Assembly: GCA_013815505.1 (NCBI GenBank)
Contig: JACDGA010000094.1
Location: forward strand, 1 to 7,095
DNA: 7,095 bases
Direction of reading: 5' to 3'
Origin: Acidimicrobiia bacterium
GTDB taxonomy: Bacteria > Actinomycetota > Acidimicrobiia > Acidimicrobiales > Ilumatobacteraceae
Part shown: piece after piece, positions 1 to 5,135 of the stretch
Layout: the number at the start of each line of letters is the position of its first letter
How positions within the stretch are numbered: position 1 is the first letter of the stretch
The notes under the pieces: model-generated
The model's database searches: none
Seen by the model: only the letters and a program-made list of their open reading frames with translations
What the model was told of the DNA's origin: nothing
Program-made: the position numbers and the translations under genes

Positions 1-506
1 CCCGGTGCGCCGCCCATCAGCACGCCGCGACCGCCGTTGTGGCGTTCGAGGAAGTGCGCTCCCATCTGTGGCGCGAGGCGGCCGGCAACCTCGCTCATCG
101 GTGCCAGCAGCGGCAGTGAGCCGTCGGTGAGCTGCACGGTCTCGTAGGCAAGCGCGGTCGTCTTCGCCGCGAGCAGCGCCCTCGCCACCTCGGGATAGGC
201 GGCAAGGTGGAGGTATGTGAACAGCGTGAGGTCGGCGCGCAGGAAGCCGAATTCCTCCTCCTTCGGCTCTTTTACCTTGACCACCATTTCCTGCGCCCAC
301 GCATCGGCGGCCGTCGGGACGATGTCGGCCCCGGCGGCGACATAGTCGGCGTCGGCGATGGAGGCGCCGTCGCCGGCACCCGCCTCGACGTACACCTCGA
401 CGCCGGCGCGCTCGAGTTCGCGGACACCGTCCGGGGTCATCGCGACGCGGTGCTCTGCGGTCTTGATCTCCCGTGGCACGCCGACGGTGCGAATCGCTGG
501 CTTCAT
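1..506 (-). CDS. ald: Alanine dehydrogenase, N-terminal part (runs off the left edge)
   Basis: NAD-dependent L-alanine dehydrogenase: reversible oxidative deamination of alanine to pyruvate and ammonia in the cytoplasm. 168 codons are present of a family length near 370, so the Rossmann NAD domain lies outside the window. The reading starts MKPAIRTVGVPREIK and follows the family closely: HRVAMTP (Arg20, equivalent to the substrate-binding Arg15 of the M. tuberculosis enzyme), VKVKEP (Lys79, the pyruvate-contacting Lys75), TYLHLAA (His100, the catalytic His96), then AYETVQ, LPLLAPMSEVAGRLA and GRGVLMGG. All N-terminal active-site residues visible here are intact. The ATG at 506-504 has no Shine-Dalgarno sequence but a TACGCT box 8 nt upstream, suggesting a leaderless message. 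It is divergent from the aldehyde dehydrogenase. NAD(P) transhydrogenase alpha subunit is related, but these motifs match Ald much better. Confidence 0.95.
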   Translation of the reverse strand, partial: MKPAIRTVGVPREIKTAEHRVAMTPDGVRELERAGVEVYVEAGAGDGASIADADYVAAGADIVPTAADAWAQEMVVKVKEPKEEEFGFLRADLTLFTYLHLAAYPEVARALLAAKTTALAYETVQLTDGSLPLLAPMSEVAGRLAPQMGAHFLERHNGGRGVLMGGAP

Positions 507-514
507 GGGCGTCG

Positions 515-520
515 AGCGTA
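515..520 (-). promoter_or_regulatory. Candidate -10 box for leaderless ald transcript
   Basis: Read on the minus strand this is TACGCT, matching the actinobacterial TANNNT -10 consensus. It ends 8 nt before the ald ATG, so transcription would begin at or next to the A of the start codon. No convincing -35 element is seen. The call rests on position and on the same arrangement at two other genes in the window. Confidence 0.4.
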
Positions 521-584
521 GGCGCGGCGCGGACCGGCACACGCCAGCCGGGCGGTCCCGATCGGCGGCGCCGTGGTGGTCTGC

Positions 585-590
585 TACACC
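585..590 (+). promoter_or_regulatory. Candidate -10 box for the aldehyde dehydrogenase gene
   Basis: TACACC (followed by T) lies 7 nt before the ATG at 598. It is an imperfect TANNNT box at the distance expected for a leaderless transcript, and no Shine-Dalgarno sequence precedes this start. The two divergent promoters of ald and this gene fit in only 91 bp, so a regulator binding here could act on both. That last point is inference. Confidence 0.3.
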
Positions 591-597
591 TACGCGA

Positions 598-2022
598 ATG
601 GGGACGTTCGAGAACTTCATCAACGGCAACAAAGTGGCTGCGGCGAACGGCGAGACGACGCCAGTCGTGAACCCTTCGACGGGCGAGCAGTACGCGACGG
701 CACCGCTCTCGCGCAAAGCCGACGTCGACGCGGCGATGCAGGCGGCCGCCGACGCCTTCCCCGGCTGGGGAGATGCCACGCCGTCCCAGCGATCCCGGGC
801 GCTGCTGCGAATCGCCGACGCGATCGAATCGCGAGCCGAGGAGTTCATCGCCGCCGAGGTCGAGAACACGGGGAAGCCCACCGAGCTGATGCGCTCCGAG
901 GAGATCCCACCCGCCGTCGACCAGATCCGCTTCTTCGCCGGCGCTGCCCGTCTCCTCGAAGGCAAGGCCGCAGGCGAGTACATGGAGAACATGACGTCGT
1001 TCGTGCGCCGTGAACCGGTGGGTGTCTGTGCCCAGGTCACACCGTGGAACTACCCGCTGATGATGGCGGTGTGGAAGTTCGCCCCTGCCCTCGCAGCGGG
1101 CAACACCGTGGTGCTCAAGCCGAGCGACACGACGCCGGCGAGCACGACGCTGCTGGCCGAGGTGGCGTCCGAGTTCCTGCCGCCCGGCGTGCTGAACGTC
1201 GTCGCCGGTGATCGCGACACGGGACGGCTGATGGTGGAGCACGACGTGCCGGCGATGATCTCGATCACGGGGTCGGTGCGCGCCGGCATGGAGGTCGCCA
1301 GTGCCGCGGCCACGTCGCTGAAGCGCGTTCACCTCGAGCTCGGCGGCAAGGCGCCGGTCGTCGTGTTCGACGACGCCGACCTCGCCGCGGCGGCCGAGGG
1401 CATCGCCGTGGCCGGCTACTTCAATGCCGGGCAGGACTGCACGGCGGCGACGCGGGTCATCGCCTCGCCGGGCGTGTACGCCGACCTCGTGGACGCGCTC
1501 ACCGAGCAGGCGAAGGGGACGAAGACGGGCATGCCCGACGAGGACGTGCTGTACGGGCCGCTCAACAACCCCGACCAGCTCGACCGGGTGATGGCGATGG
1601 TGGGGCGGACTCCGGATCACGCCCGTGTCACGATCGGCGGCTCCCGCCAAGGTGAGAGCGGCTACTTCTACGAGCCGACGATCGTGGCCGATCTCCGCCA
1701 GGACGACGAGATGATCCAGACCGAGATCTTCGGTCCCGTCATCACGGTGCAGCAGTTCTCCGACGAGGAAGAAGCGGTGCGATGGGCCAACGGCGTGGAG
1801 TACGGGCTCGCCTCGAGCGTCTGGACGAAGGACTTCGGCAGGGCGATGCGCATGGCGAAGCGCCTCGACTTCGGCGCCGTGTGGATCAACACGCACATCC
1901 CGCTCGTTGCCGAGATGCCGCACGGTGGCTTCAAGAAGTCGGGCTACGGCAAGGACCTGTCCGCCTACTCGCTGGACGACTACACGCGTGTCAAGCACGT
2001 GATGGCCAACATCGCCAGTTGA
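598..2022 (+). CDS. patD: Gamma-aminobutyraldehyde dehydrogenase (PatD-type ALDH)
   Basis: Cytoplasmic NAD-dependent aldehyde dehydrogenase, predicted to oxidise 4-aminobutanal (from putrescine) to 4-aminobutyrate. The protein is 474 residues, the same length as E. coli PatD (YdcW), and it shares long family-specific stretches with it: PWNYPLMM, HLELGGKAPV, YNAGQDCTA-like FNAGQDCTA, YGLASSVWTKD, WINTH, EMPHGG, KKSGYGKD and LDDYT. Catalytic residues are present: Asn151 in TPWNYP, Lys174 in VLKPSD, Glu247 in LELGG and the nucleophile Cys281 in GQDC. The open frame extends 80 codons further upstream, but that part lies antisense to ald and lacks family character. The ATG at 598 gives the family length and N-terminus. 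The next gene starts 24 nt after the stop. Betaine-aldehyde or another aminoaldehyde dehydrogenase is the main alternative; the aminoaldehyde subgroup is well supported, the exact substrate less so. Confidence 0.88.
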   Translation: MGTFENFINGNKVAAANGETTPVVNPSTGEQYATAPLSRKADVDAAMQAAADAFPGWGDATPSQRSRALLRIADAIESRAEEFIAAEVENTGKPTELMRSEEIPPAVDQIRFFAGAARLLEGKAAGEYMENMTSFVRREPVGVCAQVTPWNYPLMMAVWKFAPALAAGNTVVLKPSDTTPASTTLLAEVASEFLPPGVLNVVAGDRDTGRLMVEHDVPAMISITGSVRAGMEVASAAATSLKRVHLELGGKAPVVVFDDADLAAAAEGIAVAGYFNAGQDCTAATRVIASPGVYADLVDALTEQAKGTKTGMPDEDVLYGPLNNPDQLDRVMAMVGRTPDHARVTIGGSRQGESGYFYEPTIVADLRQDDEMIQTEIFGPVITVQQFSDEEEAVRWANGVEYGLASSVWTKDFGRAMRMAKRLDFGAVWINTHIPLVAEMPHGGFKKSGYGKDLSAYSLDDYTRVKHVMANIAS

Positions 2023-2032
2023 CCAACGGTCA
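2020..2032. repeat. Short inverted repeat in the gap before the 2-hydroxyacid dehydrogenase gene
   Basis: TGACC-AAC-GGTCA is a perfect 5-bp inverted repeat with a 3-nt spacer. With flanks it reads AGTTGACC-AAC-GGTCACT, one bulged T short of 7 bp. It includes the stop codon of the aldehyde dehydrogenase and abuts the TAGCCT box at 2034, so it could be an operator. Five base pairs are easily found by chance. Confidence 0.25.
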
Positions 2033-2033
2033 C

Positions 2034-2039
2034 TAGCCT
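2034..2039 (+). promoter_or_regulatory. Candidate -10 box for the 2-hydroxyacid dehydrogenase gene
   Basis: TAGCCT matches TANNNT and ends 7 nt before the ATG at 2047, which has no Shine-Dalgarno sequence. This is the third leaderless-type arrangement in the window and suggests the gene may be transcribed independently as well as by read-through from the gene 24 nt upstream. Confidence 0.35.
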
Positions 2040-2046
2040 TGCCTCG

Positions 2047-2970
2047 ATGAGCCAACCTTCGGCGCCCCGCATCGCGCTCGCTCCGGATGCGGCCCCGTCG
2101 TGGATGGGCGAGGCCGTGATTGCCGGCGGTGGCGAGCTCGTCGATGTCGGCGTCGCCGAGGGCCTCGTGTGGGGTGACCCGCGCGACGCCGCAGCGCTGT
2201 CGGCAACGATCGCTGCGGCGCGTCAGGCGTCGTGGGTGCAGCTGCCGTTCGCCGGCATCGAGAACTTCGTCCACCTCGTCGACGACGAGCACACGTGGAC
2301 GTGCGGCAAGGGCGTCTACGCCGAACCCGTCGCCGAGCTGGCGCTGACGCTCGGTCTCGCCGGCCTGCGCGGCCTCGGTACGTACGCCAGGGCGCAGCAG
2401 TGGACGCCGCCACGCGGCGAGAATCTGCTCGGTGGCAGGGTCGCGATCATCGGCGGCGGCGGCATCACGGAGTCGCTCGTGCGCCTGCTGGCGCCGTTCG
2501 ACTGTCACATCACCGTGGTTCGCCGCAACGTCGGGCACATGGAGGGCGTTGACGAGGTGCTCGAATCCGATCGCTTCGCCGACGCGATGCCCGGTGCCGA
2601 TCTCGTCGTGCTCGCGCTTGCGCTGACGGAGGAGACGGACGGACTGATCGGCCTCGGCGAGCTCGAGCTGATGGAGCGAAACGCCTGGCTGATCAACGTC
2701 GCACGGGGTCGCCACGTCGTCACCGACGATCTGGTGGAGGCGCTGCGCGTCGGGATCATCGGTGGCGCCGGTCTCGACGTGACTGACCCGGAGCCGCTGC
2801 CGCCGGAGCACCCGCTGTGGTCGATGGACAACTGCATCATCACGCCACACGTCGGGAACACACCGGAGATGGCCAAGCCGCTGCTGTCTGAGCGGATTAG
2901 CGCCAACGTGCGTCGCTTCGCCCGTGGCGAGGAGCTGCTCGGGCTGGTCGATCCCCATGCCGGGTACTGA
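2047..2970 (+). CDS. D-isomer-specific 2-hydroxyacid dehydrogenase family protein
   Basis: NAD(P)-dependent oxidoreductase of the D-2-hydroxyacid dehydrogenase family (phosphoglycerate, hydroxypyruvate and glyoxylate reductases among others), interconverting a 2-oxoacid and a D-2-hydroxyacid; cytoplasmic. 307 residues, at the short end for the family. The catalytic half includes WVQLPFAGIENF (63-74). The nucleotide domain starts at VAIIGGGGIT (132-141), where the last Gly of the usual GxGxxG is replaced by Thr141. The second strand ends VVRRN (157-161) with Arg159-Arg160 in place of the acidic residue typical of NAD users, which suggests NADP(H). The catalytic triad is complete: Arg220 in NVARG, Glu249 in DVTDPEP, His268 in ITPHVG. 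It lies 24 nt downstream of the aldehyde dehydrogenase; its last 14 nt overlap the J-domain gene. The substrate cannot be inferred. Confidence 0.9.
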   Translation: MSQPSAPRIALAPDAAPSWMGEAVIAGGGELVDVGVAEGLVWGDPRDAAALSATIAAARQASWVQLPFAGIENFVHLVDDEHTWTCGKGVYAEPVAELALTLGLAGLRGLGTYARAQQWTPPRGENLLGGRVAIIGGGGITESLVRLLAPFDCHITVVRRNVGHMEGVDEVLESDRFADAMPGADLVVLALALTEETDGLIGLGELELMERNAWLINVARGRHVVTDDLVEALRVGIIGGAGLDVTDPEPLPPEHPLWSMDNCIITPHVGNTPEMAKPLLSERISANVRRFARGEELLGLVDPHAGY

Positions 2971-3583
2971 GCGCAGCGATCCACACCGGATCCTCGGTGT
3001 CCGCCCCGGTAGCTCGCAGCGCGAGGTGCGCGACGCCTATCGACGGCTCGCCAACGAGCTCCACCCCGACCGGTCGGGTGCGTCAGGGGCGGCGCGCATG
3101 GCCGAGGTCAACGAGGCGTACCGGACGCTGCGGTCCGGGGGCTCGGCCACGACGACGACCCGCACCACCGCCGCCGGTGCCTCGGAGTGGTACGCCGGTG
3201 AGGCGGGGGCGCCGCCTCCACCCCGGCAGCCGGTGGGGGCGGCGCGTGTGCCGTGGCGGTCGATGCTGGTGTTCGCCGCGATCGGATCGGTCGCCGTCGT
3301 CGTCGCTGCGCAGTTCGTCGCCGATCCCGAGCCGCGACGCCCCGACAACGTGCTGTCACCGGGGTCGTGCGTCGAGATCCTGACCAACGACGACGCTCGG
3401 GAGGTGCCGTGCGACGGGAGCAGCGAGCTCGTCGTGCAGTCGCTCGTCGGCTTCGACGAGCAGTGCCCGCCGGAGACCGACACGCACCGCGACCGCCAGG
3501 GCATGGGGTGGGCGTGCGTGAGTCGTTCTCCCGAGGTGGGCAGCGGCGCAACTGGTATCGTTCGGGCGCCCGAGGGCGATTAG
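2957..3583 (+). CDS. Membrane-anchored J-domain protein with four-cysteine C-terminal domain
   Basis: 208 residues in three parts. Residues 9-60 form a J-domain (DPHRILGV, then REVRDAYRRLANELHPD with the HPD motif at 36-38, then VNEAYRTLRS), the module that stimulates ATP hydrolysis by DnaK-type Hsp70. A Thr/Ala/Pro-rich linker (62-100) leads to one hydrophobic segment (103-122, LVFAAIGSVAVVVAAQFVA). The remaining 86 residues carry four cysteines (138, 152, 170, 187) in SCVEI, VPCDG, QCPPE and WACVS, reminiscent of extracytoplasmic actinobacterial domains stabilised by disulfides. There is no Gly/Phe region or zinc-finger domain, so it is not DnaJ itself. The ATG at 2957 puts the J-domain at the N-terminus and overlaps the upstream gene by 14 nt, suggesting translational coupling; a GTG at 2924 is possible but less likely. 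The TAG stop lies inside the following tRNA. Topology (J-domain in, cysteines out) is inferred. Confidence 0.85.
   Translation: MPGTERSDPHRILGVRPGSSQREVRDAYRRLANELHPDRSGASGAARMAEVNEAYRTLRSGGSATTTTRTTAAGASEWYAGEAGAPPPPRQPVGAARVPWRSMLVFAAIGSVAVVVAAQFVADPEPRRPDNVLSPGSCVEILTNDDAREVPCDGSSELVVQSLVGFDEQCPPETDTHRDRQGMGWACVSRSPEVGSGATGIVRAPEGD
3556..3561 (+). promoter_or_regulatory. Candidate -10 box for tRNA-Val
   Basis: TATCGT matches TANNNT and lies 12 nt before the mature tRNA 5' end, giving a short leader for RNase P to remove. It is inside the coding region of the J-domain gene. No recognisable -35 element is found at the expected distance. Confidence 0.3.
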
Positions 3584-3646
3584 CTCAGTTGGAAGAGCGC
3601 CACGTTCACACCGTGGAGGTCGTGGGATCGAGGCCCGCATCGCCCA
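3574..3646 (+). tRNA. tRNA-Val (anticodon CAC)
   Basis: A full cloverleaf of 73 nt can be folded by hand. The acceptor stem GGGCGAT (3574-3580) pairs with ATCGCCC (3639-3645), with discriminator A at 3646. The D stem is GCTC/GAGC with loop AGTTGGAA, and the anticodon stem is CCACG/CGTGG with loop TTCACAC. The anticodon CAC (3607-3609) reads GUG valine codons. The variable loop is AGGTC and the T stem GTGGG/CCCGC includes one U-G pair. The T loop is ATCGAGG, so the nearly invariant U54 is A. The 3' CCA is not encoded (ACCC follows the stem). The first ten bases overlap the J-domain gene: its stop TAG is positions 8-10 of the tRNA. Confidence 0.95.
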
Positions 3647-3700
3647 CCCTGAAGCCCCTGCTAGAAGGGCATGTTGGCTCCGTCTCGGTGAGGCTGTGAA

Positions 3701-3730
3701 CTTCCACGTGCACACCAGGTGCACAGGAAG
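3701..3730. terminator. Hairpin between tRNA-Val and the convergent lipoprotein gene (possible bidirectional terminator)
   Basis: CTTCC(AC)GTGCAC, loop ACCAG, GTGCAC(A)GGAAG form an 11-bp stem broken by a small internal loop. It sits between two convergent transcription units: 55 nt after the tRNA and 121 nt past the stop of the lipoprotein gene. There is no T-tract on either side, so it is not a classic intrinsic terminator, though high-GC actinobacteria often lack the U-tract. The remaining bases from 3647 to 3850 show no gene I would support. Confidence 0.35.
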
Positions 3731-3850
3731 AGCGGACTTCGCGTGGCATCAGATCGCAGCTGTCGGTACGAAGCAACACCTGAGCCGTGCTGGGCGGACT
3801 GGCTGAGCGGCGCATCGAGATCTGGACGCTGTTCGGTGCCAGGGGCGGCC

Positions 3851-4414
3851 TCAGTCAGTGCCGAACGCTGTGGCCCATGCCGTCGCGGCATCGGCTGTCC
3901 ACGGCTGCGTGAACCCGCATCCCCAGGCGACTGCGTCGTCGAGGGGTTGTCCTCCCCAGCGGGGTTCGCCTGCGACGAGGAGCCGTGTTCCTGGGGCGAC
4001 GGACGGGGCGAACTCATCCACGACTCCCGTCTCGTATTGCACCGTCACTTCGTTGCCACTTCCTCCCCGATACCAGCGGTTGATGTGGAACGTTGCGCTT
4101 GGCACGGAGCCGAGGCGACTGTCGTTGATCGCGCCGGTGCCGGAAAGCGTTCCGTCGAACGCCCAGCCTCGTTGGGCGAGGGTCTCCGGCGAATACTCGA
4201 AGGCGCAGCTCTCTGCGCTCGTGACGACCTGATCTGTCGAACCCGCCGCAGTGTGGCCTCCGACCTGTGGCGCCAGTGCGACGGTCGTAGACACCAGTGT
4301 CGTTGGTTGCGCAGTGGAAACTGTGGGCTCTGCGGCGCTCTCCGTCGACGGGCCGCCACAGGACATCAGCAACATGCTTGACAGCGCGACGAGCGCGAAT
4401 CGGCCAGACGTCAT
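3851..4414 (-). CDS. Putative secreted lipoprotein of unknown function
   Basis: 187 residues. The N-terminus is a lipoprotein signal: MTSGR, hydrophobic stretch FALVALSSMLLMS, and lipobox LMSC with Cys19 as the predicted lipidated residue. A low-complexity Ser/Thr/Ala-rich linker (22-65) follows. The globular part (70-185) begins CAFEYSPETLAQRGWAFDGT, continues ATFHINRWYRGGSGNEVTVQ and GTRLLVAGEPRWGG, and ends AWGCGFTQPW. Two cysteines (70 and 166) could pair. The order Cys, beta-rich 'FDGT', 'WYRG...VTV', 'GTRLLV', Cys resembles NTR/TIMP-like OB-fold domains, but I make this comparison from memory and do not assign a function. I chose the ATG at 4414 because it places the signal peptide at the N-terminus; the frame stays open to 4507, adding 31 non-hydrophobic residues. 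No good Shine-Dalgarno sequence precedes either start. It follows the 99-residue ORF on the same strand with a 99-nt gap. Confidence 0.75.
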   Translation of the reverse strand: MTSGRFALVALSSMLLMSCGGPSTESAAEPTVSTAQPTTLVSTTVALAPQVGGHTAAGSTDQVVTSAESCAFEYSPETLAQRGWAFDGTLSGTGAINDSRLGSVPSATFHINRWYRGGSGNEVTVQYETGVVDEFAPSVAPGTRLLVAGEPRWGGQPLDDAVAWGCGFTQPWTADAATAWATAFGTD

Positions 4415-4513
4415 GTGAGTCTGACGTTGGACAGAAGCGAGTAGTTCCGGACCGCCAAGAGTGTCGCGGCGGGAGAGCCAAGCTGTCGCATCGGCTGTCC
4501 GGTGCACGATCGC

Positions 4514-4813
4514 TCAGTTGCCGACGTGCTCGAGCAAGTGACGGTCCTTGCTCACGGGGCCCGGCAGGATCGTGAAGTTGACCTGGCCGTCGTCGTCGAC
4601 GGCCAGCACGCGAACAACGGCAGTCGCCTGCTCGTTTCCCGCGAGCAGCATCTGGCCGGTCGACACGTCGGTTGGGTGCAGCGCATCCTCGAGAAGCGCC
4701 CAGCCATTTCCTTCGTCGTCCTGTGCGCACCGACGGATCAGCGGACCGCCGCGCACGACGAGGACGGTCTCGTCGACCAGTTCGGCACCGGGCCGGACGA
4801 ACCTCTGCTTCAC
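4514..4813 (-). CDS. Hypothetical protein, 99 residues
   Basis: I do not recognise this protein. It starts at GTG (4813-4811) with an in-frame stop a few codons upstream, so no longer version in this frame is available. The sequence is mixed alpha/beta in character (VDETVLVVRGG, GWALLEDAL, ATAVVRVLAVDDDGQVNFTILPG), with no signal peptide, membrane segment or cysteine cluster. About 84% of third codon positions are G or C by hand count, clearly higher than in the competing plus-strand frame over the same bases, which supports coding on the minus strand. It shares direction with the lipoprotein gene 99 nt downstream; a TATTCT box lies upstream. No clear Shine-Dalgarno sequence is present. It could be a truncated member of a larger family. 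Confidence 0.55.
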   Translation of the reverse strand: MKQRFVRPGAELVDETVLVVRGGPLIRRCAQDDEGNGWALLEDALHPTDVSTGQMLLAGNEQATAVVRVLAVDDDGQVNFTILPGPVSKDRHLLEHVGN

Positions 4814-4851
4814 GGTTTGGTGTCGCCATCATCCGCTGACCATCCGCTCGC

Positions 4852-4857
4852 AGAATA
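4852..4857 (-). promoter_or_regulatory. Candidate -10 box for the minus-strand small ORF and lipoprotein
   Basis: On the minus strand this reads TATTCT, a good TANNNT match, within the perfect palindrome GAATATTC (4853-4860), an AT-rich island in GC-rich DNA. It would give a leader of roughly 30 nt before the GTG at 4813. No -35 element is recognisable at 16-18 nt. Confidence 0.3.
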
Positions 4858-5004
4858 TTCGACAGCGTGCGAACGTCGCTCGTGCGGTCGGTTCCGATGG
4901 TCGACGTCGTCGACAACGCGCTGACGGTCCGGCGGTGGTGGTGTTCGAGGCGAGACGATCGTCGAGGCGACACCAGCGGCCAACGTGTGGCTGCAGCGAC
5001 TACG

Positions 5005-5077
5005 GCCCTCCGAACGGAGTCACGGCGAACGGCCCGCGGTGCCCGGAGGGCGATCGTGAACCCCCGAACACCTCCGG
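5005..5077 (+). promoter_or_regulatory. Possible attenuator-like leader of the ABC operon
   Basis: Three pairings compete in the transcript. 5008-5012 can pair with 5015-5019 (5 bp, AA loop). 5005-5012 can pair with 5044-5051 (8 bp, perfect, 31-nt loop). 5043-5049 can pair with 5071-5077 (7 bp, perfect, 21-nt loop). Mutually exclusive hairpins upstream of a gene are the layout of attenuators, and as DNA they could be operator half-sites. In GC-rich sequence such matches also arise by chance. Confidence 0.25.
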
Positions 5078-5135
5078 TAACCAGACCGTACCGCGAGGAG
5101 GGGGGCTTGCTGCAAGGACCTTCGGCGTGCTGACA

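Larger units (their letters stand above)
4814..5126. other. Intergenic region between divergent genes, with inverted repeats
   Basis: 313 bp without a supported gene. It contains a GTCGAC-GTC-GTCGAC repeat (4900-4914) and a chain of complementary CCTCCG/CGGAGG elements: GCCCTCCG at 5005-5012, CGGAG at 5015-5019, CCGGAGGGC at 5043-5051, CCTCCGG at 5071-5077 and GGAGG at 5097-5101. An open frame with GTG at 4867 and stop at 5131-5133 (88 codons) crosses the region; only its first 20 or so codons have convincing composition. It ends overlapping the start of the ABC ATPase gene. I could not identify a convincing promoter for the ABC operon. Confidence 0.6.

Noticed and set aside
358..597. 80-codon N-terminal extension of the aldehyde dehydrogenase frame
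   Set aside because: It runs antisense through ald, has no family similarity, and the ATG at 598 gives exactly the PatD length.
3634..3646. tRNA 3' end as an integration attachment site
   Set aside because: No second copy of the tRNA 3' end is found downstream in the window and there is no integrase gene.
3654..3676. GCCC...GGGC hairpin just after the tRNA
   Set aside because: Only four base pairs with a nine-nt loop and no T-tract; the hairpin at 3701-3730 is far better.
4502..4924. 140-codon plus-strand ORF opposite the 99-residue hypothetical gene
   Set aside because: Third-position G+C is lower by hand count than in the minus-strand frame, and the protein looks like an antisense shadow. 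The choice is not certain.
4548..5126. Upstream extension of the ABC ATPase frame (196 codons)
   Set aside because: Low-complexity Ser/Arg-rich translation with no domain, overlapping the better-supported minus-strand ORF. The ATPase fold begins after 5136.
4867..5133. 88-codon plus-strand ORF starting GTG
   Set aside because: Only the first 20 or so codons look coding; the rest is Arg-rich, crosses the inverted repeats, and overlaps the ATPase start. Mentioned in the intergenic entry instead.
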